Shown here: positions 1 to 5,868 of the stretch, in pieces
How the letters are laid out: the number at the start of each line of letters is the position of its first letter
Numbering within the stretch: position 1 is the stretch's first letter
Assembly (NCBI GenBank): GCA_023662705.1
Contig: JAMPIM010000051.1
Coordinates: 1 to 11,161 of the forward strand
DNA from: Candidatus Gastranaerophilales bacterium
Lineage (GTDB): Bacteria; Cyanobacteriota; Vampirovibrionia; Gastranaerophilales; Gastranaerophilaceae
DNA: 11,161 nt
Direction: 5' to 3'
Translations under genes and position numbers: made by a program
Notes under the pieces: generated by a model
What the model saw: the letters and a program-made list of their open reading frames with translations, nothing else
The model's database searches: none
What the model was told of the DNA's origin: nothing

Positions 1-49
1 GATCCATTGCTATTTCCATTGAGAAATAAGCTACGTTTGGTAATGTCAT
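1..49 (-). CDS. Alpha-glucan (glycogen) phosphorylase-like protein, N-terminal fragment
   Basis: Reading the minus strand from the ATG at 49-47 gives 16 codons, MTLPNVAYFSMEIAMD, before the window ends. The string VAYFSMEIAMD matches the N-terminal signature of bacterial alpha-glucan phosphorylases (GT35 family; typically xAYFSMExGL followed by a Tyr-Ser-Gly-Gly-Leu-Gly stretch). These enzymes release glucose-1-phosphate from glycogen or maltodextrins by phosphorolysis using pyridoxal phosphate. An AAGG-containing ribosome binding site lies about 10 nt upstream, and a good promoter lies at 106-134. Some starch-synthase-like glycosyltransferases begin with a related motif, so the exact family depends on sequence outside the window. 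If correct, this is a host metabolic gene and places the left side of the window in a bacterial chromosome. Confidence 0.6.
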   Translation of the reverse strand, partial: MTLPNVAYFSMEIAMD

Positions 50-105
50 AATTTTCAACCTTTTTTAAATGTGTACTACTAAAGAACTATATAAGCTCAT
101 TCTAA

Positions 106-134
106 CTTATACCAACAAAATAACATTTAAGCAA
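106..134 (-). promoter_or_regulatory. Promoter of the phosphorylase-like gene
   Basis: On the minus strand there is TTGCTT (134-129), a 17-nt spacer, then TATAAG (111-106). The spacer ends in TGG, so the -10 is of the extended TGnTATAAG type. The expected start is near position 99, giving a leader of about 50 nt before the ATG at 49. Spacing and -10 quality are good for a housekeeping sigma factor; the -35 matches TTGACA only in part. Confidence 0.5.
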
Positions 135-159
135 CAGTTTTGTAAAATTTTCTAATCCT

Positions 160-199
160 TAAAAACTATGCCGTCATCTAAAACCCGCTAATGACGGCA
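160..199 (-). terminator. Likely intrinsic terminator of the calpain-like gene
   Basis: TGCCGTCAT (169-177) and ATGACGGCA (191-199) form a perfect 9-bp stem with a 13-nt loop. On the minus strand the stem is followed by ATAGTTTTT, a short U-tract. It lies about 57 nt after the stop codon of the calpain-like gene. The long loop and the ATAG interruption make it weaker than a textbook terminator. A smaller AT-rich hairpin (CTAATTC 229-235, GAATTAG 240-246, loop TAAA) sits between it and the stop codon and may act as an additional 3' structure. Confidence 0.6.
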
Positions 200-256
200 A
201 ATTTTAAAATATTAAGATTTGTTACAATCTAATTCTAAAGAATTAGTTAAATATAA

Positions 257-1765
257 TTAAAACTTCCATGTAGCTAATGCATCTCCGGCTTCAATAAATT
301 CTGAACGAGACAGTTTGATATATACATTAGGAAAATTCGATTCTTTTAAATAAACATACTCATCTGTCATTTTTACAACAGAATAAGCATGCATTGGCGC
401 AAGATATGGTTTTTCACCTTGCAGCGGGGTGTCATTATCCAAATCAGAAATTGTAACAGCTTTAACATTTGTAATAATATCCGAAAGTGAAACAACAAGC
501 GCACCTTGTTTTTGTGTAACAAAATCTTGTAATTTATTATAATTCAACTCATCAATAACAGAGCTTCCGATTCCATTTGGGATTTCATCATCCGGAGTAA
601 ATGGCTGCACTTTCTTACCGGAAAAAATTTCAAAACCGCGAAATATAGAAAATCCTGTATTAACAGTAGTATCATAATCTGATACAGCACTAATAAGAGC
701 TGCCATATCACCATCACCATATGAATATTTTTTTGAATAAGTTAATAAATCGTTTTCTGGAATAACATAAGTACCGTCTTTATGTTCAGATGACATTGTT
801 TTTTCAGGTGCCAATTCTACTTCCGGTATATACAATGCAATTTTATCATCCTGTTTTTTTATTAGCCTGTTAACTTTTTCTGTACCGGCTTCTGTAAGTA
901 ATAGTGAATTAACAGAGGCGTGAATGAGGCAATTTCCGGACATTTGTACGGTTATATGATCTATTTTGCCATTTCCTTTTAAATCATCCTTTGCAATATT
1001 TAGTTTATTAATCCTGTCCATAACAGATTTTCTAACTTTTACATTATTAGCAGTATTTTCTATATATTTATTTTCAGAATTTTTAATCGCATTATCAAGT
1101 TTGGCTGAAATTGTATCAGAATCCAAATCTGCTTCTAAATTTTCGGAAACGTTTGTGTATGAGCTTGCACGATGAGTTTGGATTCTTTTTATATAATTAT
1201 CAAAAATCTGATTTATATTATTAATTTTGGAATTACTTATATATCCAAAAAATGCTTTAATTCCACTAAAACTATCTTTTATAACGTTCTCAAATTGCTT
1301 ATCAAGATCTGTTGTATCAATACCTAAATCAAATGCTTTTTCTTGAAGAGCATTTTGAATGTGAGTTATCATTGTTTTTTTATTTTTATTAAAAACGAAA
1401 TACTCATCACAAATTGCTTCTGTTAATGTCTCTTCGGTAAATGAATTATAAATATTTAATATTCTGATAACATTATCACTGTCTATAGAATTAATTTCTT
1501 TTTGTAGGTCGCTAAACAAAGAAAAAGAATTAATTTCAGATTGTATTGAATCAGCAAAACTTCGCGCAATTTTATAATTTAAATCTTTAACTCTTTTGTA
1601 GTTTCTATCTATTAATGCAAAATCAAACTTAAGATTAGACATTCTGGTTTTGGACTTGTCTTCGGCTGACATTTTATCTTCAAAATGTTGAAGAAAAGGA
1701 TCTTCAGCTTTTTTACTTCGTCCTTGATTAATATTGACAGGACAATTGTTGAATGAACTTACCAT
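257..1765 (-). CDS. Calpain/papain-like cysteine protease domain protein with long helical N-terminus
   Basis: This is a 502-residue protein. I chose the ATG at 1765 because GAGG lies 7 nt upstream; the in-frame ATG at 1795 has no ribosome binding site. Residues 1-260 are charged, Lys/Asn/Asp-rich and predicted mostly helical, with no signal peptide or clear membrane segment. Residues 270-502 resemble a clan CA (calpain C2-like) peptidase: Q274 and C279 in QMSGNCLIHASVNSL, a GDGDMAALISAVSDY block (350-364), H459 in PMHAYSV, and N477 in KESNFP, in the Gln-Cys-His-Asn order of this fold. Calpains usually have Gln six residues before Cys; here it is five, so the active site is atypical. There are no EF-hands or C2 domains. 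Substrate and location are unknown. The gene is divergent from the ureohydrolase and shares a symmetrical promoter region with it. The protease fold is my inference from motifs; activity is not certain. Confidence 0.65.
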   Translation of the reverse strand: MVSSFNNCPVNINQGRSKKAEDPFLQHFEDKMSAEDKSKTRMSNLKFDFALIDRNYKRVKDLNYKIARSFADSIQSEINSFSLFSDLQKEINSIDSDNVIRILNIYNSFTEETLTEAICDEYFVFNKNKKTMITHIQNALQEKAFDLGIDTTDLDKQFENVIKDSFSGIKAFFGYISNSKINNINQIFDNYIKRIQTHRASSYTNVSENLEADLDSDTISAKLDNAIKNSENKYIENTANNVKVRKSVMDRINKLNIAKDDLKGNGKIDHITVQMSGNCLIHASVNSLLLTEAGTEKVNRLIKKQDDKIALYIPEVELAPEKTMSSEHKDGTYVIPENDLLTYSKKYSYGDGDMAALISAVSDYDTTVNTGFSIFRGFEIFSGKKVQPFTPDDEIPNGIGSSVIDELNYNKLQDFVTQKQGALVVSLSDIITNVKAVTISDLDNDTPLQGEKPYLAPMHAYSVVKMTDEYVYLKESNFPNVYIKLSRSEFIEAGDALATWKF

Positions 1766-1778
1766 ATTAAATCCTCGT

Positions 1779-1859
1779 ATTATAAATAAAAACATTTGGG
1801 GTCAAAAAATTGCTTTTTATGAAGATTAATCTTAATGACAAATGTTTTTATTATATAAT
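1779..1859. promoter_or_regulatory. Symmetrical divergent promoter region with 14-bp inverted repeat
   Basis: AATAAAAACATTTG (1785-1798) is the exact reverse complement of CAAATGTTTTTATT (1839-1852). Each arm runs straight into a TATAAT box: plus strand 1854-1859 after one base, and minus strand 1784-1779 with no gap. Upstream of each arm is a weak -35-like hexamer: TTAATG (1832-1837, plus, 16-nt spacer) and TTGACC (1805-1800, minus, 15-nt spacer). A separate 12-bp palindrome AAGATTAATCTT lies at 1822-1833. The plus promoter would leave a short leader that keeps the AAGGAG site. The minus one would start transcription near 1772, too close to the GAGG site, so that start is less sure. A shared regulator binding both arms is an inference. 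Confidence 0.5.
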
Positions 1860-1879
1860 TTATAAAAAAGGAGATATTT

Positions 1880-2719
1880 ATGCTTACAGGACCGTTTTTG
1901 GATAGAAATTGGATGGGACAGAATGAAGATTATGAATCATCAAATATTGTTATGCTGGGACTTCCGTTTGACGGAACTGTTTCATACAGGCCGGGTTCAC
2001 GCTTTGCACCAGAGCAAATCAGACTCGCAAGCTGGGGTTTGGAAGAATATTCTCCTTATTATGATAAACATTTGGAAGACTGTAACTTCCACGACGCCGG
2101 AGATTTAGAATTTCCATTAGGTAACACAAAAAAATCCCTTGATGTTATTGAACAAAACGTAAGAGATATTTACAAAGACGGGAAAAGAGTTTTCGGTATC
2201 GGCGGCGAACATCTTGTTACATTACCTGAAATAAAAGCAGTTTCCGAGTTTTACAAAGATCTTGCAATTGTTCACTTTGATGCCCATACGGACTTGAGAG
2301 AAGAATATATAGGAGAACCTCTTTCTCACTCAGCAGTAATACGTCATTCTGCTGAAATTGTAGGCTTTGAAAACCTGAAGCAAATCGGAATTCGTTCAGG
2401 CATGAAAGAAGAATTTGAATTAATGAAAAAACACAAAACATTGATTCATGAGCACCACGAGCTTGATTGTTTCAAGGGTAAAAATATATTTGTAACTGTT
2501 GACTTAGATGTATTGGATACATCTATCATGCCGGGAACAGGAACTCCTGAAGTCGGCGGACTAAACTTCAATGAACTAGTCGGATGGTTCAAATATCTTT
2601 CTAACTTCAATATTGTTGGAGCAGATGTTGTTGAACTTGCACCTGATTACGATGCTTCAGGAGCTTCAACAGCCGTTGCAACAAAGGTTATTAGAGAATT
2701 ATTAATGGCGATGAATTAG
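1880..2719 (+). CDS. speB: Ureohydrolase family protein, probable agmatinase
   Basis: This is a 279-residue arginase/agmatinase fold enzyme of normal length. The binuclear manganese ligands are all present: H111 in GGEH, D134/H136/D138 in HFDAHTD, and D208/D210 in DLDVLD. The PGTGTPEVGG loop (218-227) and VELAP (251-255) are typical of the family. Agmatinase hydrolyses agmatine to putrescine and urea in the cytoplasm, after arginine decarboxylase in polyamine synthesis. The same fold includes arginase, guanidine hydrolase, guanidinobutyrase and formimidoylglutamase, and sequence inspection alone cannot fix the substrate; agmatinase is the commonest for short proteins of this type. The start is supported by AAGGAG (1868-1873) and the TATAAT at 1854-1859. 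The gene stands alone on the plus strand, divergent from the calpain-like gene, with its stop overlapping that of the CHAP gene. No polyamine partner gene is in view. Confidence 0.85.
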   Translation: MLTGPFLDRNWMGQNEDYESSNIVMLGLPFDGTVSYRPGSRFAPEQIRLASWGLEEYSPYYDKHLEDCNFHDAGDLEFPLGNTKKSLDVIEQNVRDIYKDGKRVFGIGGEHLVTLPEIKAVSEFYKDLAIVHFDAHTDLREEYIGEPLSHSAVIRHSAEIVGFENLKQIGIRSGMKEEFELMKKHKTLIHEHHELDCFKGKNIFVTVDLDVLDTSIMPGTGTPEVGGLNFNELVGWFKYLSNFNIVGADVVELAPDYDASGASTAVATKVIRELLMAMN

Positions 2720-2731
2720 TCATCCAGCCAT
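2705..2731. other. Potential hairpin over the two convergent stop codons
   Basis: ATGGC-GATGA (2705-2714) pairs with TCATC (2720-2724) and GCCAT (2727-2731), with a 2-nt CA bulge and loop ATTAG. Both stop codons (TAG at 2717-2719 plus, TAA at 2718-2716 minus) lie in or beside the loop. There is no good U-tract on either side, so it is not a standard intrinsic terminator. It could stabilise 3' ends or slow converging polymerases. The symmetry could also be chance. Confidence 0.3.
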
Positions 2732-3513
2732 TGGTCCATCTTGACAAAACCGCTTAGAGTCTTACTATTTGCGGTATACGTTTTTGCACCAACACGACGT
2801 TCTGAGGCGACTTTACTTCCCATATTACCTTCGACGGTATCAAATTTTACAACGCCGTTCTCTTCATAAACTCTGGTTACAATGCCGGTGTGGGATTTAT
2901 TACGCTTTTCTATCATAATATCACCGGGTTTAACATTATTTAAAATATATTCATTTCGTTGTTTCTGTGTCATATTAGCAGTATCGACATAAGCCTTTTT
3001 GCTTTTTCCCCAATTCATTAGGCCTTGTACACTTGAAGACCCAAAGTCTTTTGGAAGCTTTTCTCCAACAATATCTTTTACAATTGTTGTCACAGTATCT
3101 GCGCACCATTCTTCATCTTTACCATTTGAGAAAAGAATATTACCGACTTTCCGATTACCTACTTTACCCACATATCCTTCTGCGGCATTAACTAGGTCTT
3201 CTCTATCTCCTGAGTGATTTGCCAATTCCTTAAATTTATCCAAAACCATATTAGCTAAATCTTTACAGAATTTTGCTATTTTCAAAAAACTATTCTTGAA
3301 AAAATCTTTTACTGCTATTGCAACATCATATATGGCTTGATATATTTTAGAAAAAGTCAAATCTTTAGCATTTATAAGATTATTTACCGTATCATTAACC
3401 TTATTAAAAATACTTTCCGCACTACCACTCAAGGTTTTTGCGTTTTTATTCCCCGCTAAAAGCAATGCGACATCTTTTGAAACCCCATTAAGTGAATTAA
3501 TATCTGTTGACAT
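2716..3513 (-). CDS. CHAP-domain protein (amidase/endopeptidase-like)
   Basis: This is a 265-residue protein. The start at 3513 has AGAGG 8 nt upstream. The N-terminal 100 residues are helical and amphipathic (for example about 54-97, rich in Phe/Lys/Ala) without a signal peptide. Residues about 104-265 form a CHAP domain: C137 in EEWCADTV, PGDI (196-199), H208 in KSHTGIV, and E228/N230 in TVEGN, the expected Cys-His-acid arrangement. CHAP enzymes cut peptidoglycan peptides or amide bonds. The gene is downstream of the phage terminase, on the same strand, but behind a strong terminator and with its own upstream region, so it is a separate transcription unit. It may be a host cell-wall enzyme, a phage lysin, or an effector needing a special export route. 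Its layout (helical N-terminus, papain-like fold C-terminus, no signal) resembles that of the calpain-like protein, which favours a host origin; this is inference. Confidence 0.8.
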   Translation of the reverse strand: MSTDINSLNGVSKDVALLLAGNKNAKTLSGSAESIFNKVNDTVNNLINAKDLTFSKIYQAIYDVAIAVKDFFKNSFLKIAKFCKDLANMVLDKFKELANHSGDREDLVNAAEGYVGKVGNRKVGNILFSNGKDEEWCADTVTTIVKDIVGEKLPKDFGSSSVQGLMNWGKSKKAYVDTANMTQKQRNEYILNNVKPGDIMIEKRNKSHTGIVTRVYEENGVVKFDTVEGNMGSKVASERRVGAKTYTANSKTLSGFVKMDQWLDD

Positions 3514-3602
3514 AGTCCAAACCTCTTAATCTGTATATTAATAAATACGGTATTTTTACAATAAACTTTAGGATTTGATTAAATATTTTTACATTATTTA
3601 AC
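3514..3602 (-). promoter_or_regulatory. Upstream region of the CHAP gene with repeats
   Basis: These 89 nt hold no gene. The 10-mer TATTTTTACA occurs twice (3551-3560 and 3584-3593), 33 bp apart, about three helical turns. An AAATAC-G-GTATTT palindrome lies at 3543-3555 and touches the first repeat. On the minus strand a TTGTAA followed 18 nt later by TATACA is a possible but weak promoter. Any of these may control the CHAP gene. A chromosome/prophage junction could also fall here. Confidence 0.35.
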
Positions 3603-3629
3603 AAAAAAGGCGGGAAATCCCGCCTTTTT
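3603..3629 (-). terminator. Rho-independent terminator of the phage late operon
   Basis: GGCGGG (3609-3614) and CCCGCC (3619-3624) form a GC-only 6-bp stem with loop AAAT, flanked by A6 (3603-3608) and T5 (3625-3629). On the minus strand it begins one base after the terminase stop (TAG at 3633-3631) and ends in TTTTTT. The A-tract and T-tract make it able to act in both directions. It marks the end of the structural gene operon and separates it from the CHAP gene. Confidence 0.92.
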
Positions 3630-3630
3630 A

Positions 3631-4932
3631 CTACCCTTGTAATCGCCAATAATATTCGACTAAATAACTGACCGCATCAAAAGGATGTTCAAGGAACTTT
3701 GCCTCACGACTTGATTTTATTTGCGTATGAGTCGGAACATCAACTATACGAGTTCCTTCTTTAAAAGAAAGATTGTATATATTATACAGTATCCACTTGC
3801 ACTTTCTCGGGTCAATAAAAAGATGTTGTTCTTTATTCGAGTTGCAGACACGAGCATTAAAAGCCGAAATTCTGCTCAATATCGGAGGATTATAATCTCG
3901 TAGTCTAAACTTTATATTCTCATATCCGTGTTTTTTCAGAGCATTTTTAATAATTGCATAATTAGTATATTCACTCTGAGTACTTCTATTATCGCCCGAA
4001 GCATCACCATTAATAATAATTTCAGATTTATGGTTTGGATATCTGCGCAAAAACTCATCTATACATTGTTGAGTTGTTGTTTTTTCAATAACAATTTCAT
4101 CAAAGAAATAAACATCCTCGTCATCCTTATGCGCAAGCGCCCAGCACATCGGATCAACATTAAAGTCACAGGTTAAATGCAGCGGCAAATTAGGATTGTA
4201 ATGAAGTTTTAGTTTATTCTTATCACTAAATCCTTTAACAACAAGTCCCGAAGAATAGTCTCCAAACTCTCCAAGAACATTAATTTTATAATACTCTTCA
4301 TCAAAACTTTCCTGCATAGACTTAATAAAATGCGGGGGTAAATATATATTATTGGTAGTTGGTGCTATTACGAGCCGATAGTTTTCTTTCTTATTTTCAA
4401 CAAATCGTTTCCATATCCAGCCTTTATCTGGCTGCGGATTAGTATGTCCAAAAAGCCTATAGCGAAAATCAACCCAGTTTTTCCCGCGAAAAGTATTTCT
4501 TAATCTTCCAAGCAATTGTTTAAATGAAGAATCCGTAATCTGCGAAGCTTCTTCTATTTCTGCCCAGTGTAAGTTTAGGGATTTGAACTTTTCAGGGTCT
4601 TCAAGAGCAGAAAACAATATTTCCGAGCCATTAGAAAAATGTATTATTTTATCAACCTTGTTATACGTATAATCCTTTTCCTCTTTATATCCCAGTGACT
4701 CAAGATGGTCTAAATAACTCACAAGAGTTGTTTTTCTTACAAGTTCATACTCTTTTGCGCCCACCAAACCTCGGGAACCCGGATACTTTTTGGCAAGCAG
4801 TATTCCAAGAAGTGAACCGCACCAGGTTTTACCGCTGCCATAGCCGCCCTGATAAATAGCTACATCCAGCGAATTAGAATGCGGAATTTCTATAAATTCC
4901 TTTTGTTTGTCTAAAAGATTGTATTTAACCAT
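3631..4932 (-). CDS. terL: Phage terminase large subunit
   Basis: This is a 433-residue packaging motor protein with ATPase and nuclease domains. The start is the ATG at 4932; an upstream TTG would add six residues but lies in the ribosome binding region. Walker A is QGGYGSGKT (28-36), Walker B is LHWAEIEEA (121-129, catalytic acid among E125/E127/E128), and the coupling motif is FGHTNP (161-166). The C-terminal RNase H-like nuclease has its acidic residues at D256 (CDFNVD), D310 (NGDASG) and D419 (HPFDAVSY). The length and motif set fit the PBSX/Terminase_3-Terminase_6 type. It powers DNA entry through the portal and cuts concatemers. It is the last gene of the operon, 2 nt after the DUF1353 stop, with AAGGCGGG inside the end of that gene as ribosome binding site. 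All key residues are present, so it looks functional. A small subunit is not recognised nearby. Confidence 0.95.
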   Translation of the reverse strand: MVKYNLLDKQKEFIEIPHSNSLDVAIYQGGYGSGKTWCGSLLGILLAKKYPGSRGLVGAKEYELVRKTTLVSYLDHLESLGYKEEKDYTYNKVDKIIHFSNGSEILFSALEDPEKFKSLNLHWAEIEEASQITDSSFKQLLGRLRNTFRGKNWVDFRYRLFGHTNPQPDKGWIWKRFVENKKENYRLVIAPTTNNIYLPPHFIKSMQESFDEEYYKINVLGEFGDYSSGLVVKGFSDKNKLKLHYNPNLPLHLTCDFNVDPMCWALAHKDDEDVYFFDEIVIEKTTTQQCIDEFLRRYPNHKSEIIINGDASGDNRSTQSEYTNYAIIKNALKKHGYENIKFRLRDYNPPILSRISAFNARVCNSNKEQHLFIDPRKCKWILYNIYNLSFKEGTRIVDVPTHTQIKSSREAKFLEHPFDAVSYLVEYYWRLQG

Positions 4933-4934
4933 AA

Positions 4935-5399
4935 TTAACCCGCCTTCCAATTACAAAAAAGTTTTTGAAAAACATCAACAGAATTTTTCATTAAAAACCT
5001 TTTAAAAGCGCAAATATCAGAAACTTGCAAAAGAGCATTAAACACCGCTGTTGAGAATTTCCTATCATAATCAACATACTCATGATGTTCACACAAAACA
5101 TCATGAATTAATGCCGGAATAAGAAATCGATTATCGGTATTTGAACCTATAACACGCCAAAAAAGACGGGGTATTGAAGCCCCGTCATAACAATAACCTT
5201 TTGGAACAGAAAAACCATAAGATTTATGTTTTTTATAATCTTCTAACTTAACCTGCAATGTTCTTTTATTAATAAAAGGATATTTTTTAATAGATTTTTT
5301 CTCATCTTCCGTACTTGAAGGCAAAGGATATCTTATTGAAACAAACGGCATTTCATCAAAAAATACACCGACTGATTTATCAGACACCCATTCCATCAT
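4935..5399 (-). CDS. DUF1353-family phage protein
   Basis: This is a 154-residue protein. The core at about 65-103, with VPKGYCYDGASIPRLFW, then a loop and LIPALIHDVLC, matches the DUF1353 pattern (PxGFxxDxASIPRxxW ... ALIHDxLY) common in tailed phages. It has no signal peptide or membrane segment. The conserved Asp72, His99 and Asp100 could form a metal or catalytic site, but I know of no proven function and assign none. Family members are often near lysis or late structural genes. The start has a perfect AGGAGGTGA upstream, located inside the 3' end of the preceding gene, which it overlaps by 20 nt; a second ATG at 5396 is equally possible. It sits just before the terminase, where T7-like phages carry lysis or small-terminase genes. 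Confidence 0.75.
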   Translation of the reverse strand: MMEWVSDKSVGVFFDEMPFVSIRYPLPSSTEDEKKSIKKYPFINKRTLQVKLEDYKKHKSYGFSVPKGYCYDGASIPRLFWRVIGSNTDNRFLIPALIHDVLCEHHEYVDYDRKFSTAVFNALLQVSDICAFKRFLMKNSVDVFQKLFCNWKAG

Positions 5400-5868
5400 T
5401 ATTCACCTCCTCATTTTTGATAGGGAGTTCTTTATGTTCAAATAAATAATCTAAATCTTCGGGAGAATATCCGAGTAAAGCTCCAACAATATCAACATAG
5501 GGATTCCCGCGATAAAAATAATTAGATTTCAATTCAATCTTTAGAGCTTTTAAATCCACATCAGGATTGTCCCTCATAAGTTCCAAAACATCCTCAAAAT
5601 CAACTCCTTTAGCTTTATAAACAGCCCGCTCCACATCCGCTGCAGTTAATGATAACATTGCAATCCTCTCAGATTCCAAACGGTTTAATTCTGATTCATA
5701 TTCATCTTTGTTATCAACAACTTCTTCTTCCAGAAGCTTTTCCCATGGTTCAAGTGCAAACAAAGTTCCATTTATCCCCTCTTCAATTCTTAACCCTTGC
5801 TCGTGGTTATATTTAACAACAAAATCAAGTCTTTGTTTTTCATTTGGTTTTTCTAATTTATAACTCAT
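5380..5868 (-). CDS. Tail-fibre-linked phage protein of unknown function
   Basis: This is a 162-residue acidic protein. I chose the ATG at 5868: AGGAG lies 7 nt upstream, and the start overlaps the fibre stop in the arrangement TAATG. The in-frame ATG at 5910 lies inside the fibre gene with no ribosome binding site. It begins with SYKLEKPNEKQRLDFVVKYNHEQ, a start I recognise from uncharacterised proteins placed after tail fibres in gut phages. Then come an acidic coiled region (45-72), a helical part, and a YFYRGNPYVDIVGALLGYSPEDLDYLF block (117-143). There are no membrane segments. The tight coupling to the fibre suggests a fibre chaperone or assembly factor. Its place before the terminase also allows a small-terminase role. 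Neither is proven. Confidence 0.75.
   Translation of the reverse strand: MSYKLEKPNEKQRLDFVVKYNHEQGLRIEEGINGTLFALEPWEKLLEEEVVDNKDEYESELNRLESERIAMLSLTAADVERAVYKAKGVDFEDVLELMRDNPDVDLKALKIELKSNYFYRGNPYVDIVGALLGYSPEDLDYLFEHKELPIKNEEVNNDGMGV
5403..5411 (-). promoter_or_regulatory. Consensus ribosome binding site inside the preceding gene
   Basis: The minus strand reads AGGAGGTGA, the full anti-16S complement, 6 nt before the ATG at 5399. It is embedded in the codons of the last residues of the 162-residue protein. This supports the overlapping start and strong, coupled translation of the DUF1353 gene. Confidence 0.75.

Noticed and set aside
229..246. AT-rich 7-bp hairpin as the main terminator of the calpain-like gene
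   Set aside because: The stem (CTAATTC/GAATTAG) is weak and is not followed by a U-tract on the minus strand; the GC-richer stem at 169-199 is a better candidate.
60..256. tRNA, small RNA gene or attachment site between the phosphorylase and calpain-like genes
   Set aside because: I found no cloverleaf or CCA-ended arm. The region is explained by a promoter, a terminator-like stem and an AT-rich hairpin.
966..1175. Plus-strand open frame of 69 codons inside the calpain-like gene
   Set aside because: It lies antisense to a well supported gene, shows no ribosome binding site, and has a hydrophobic composition typical of the reverse complement of Lys/Asn/Asp-rich coding sequence.
1880..2719. 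Ureohydrolase as a phage auxiliary metabolic gene
   Set aside because: It is on the opposite strand from the phage operon, beyond its terminator, and near a host-type phosphorylase gene. Possible only if the phage boundary lies further left.
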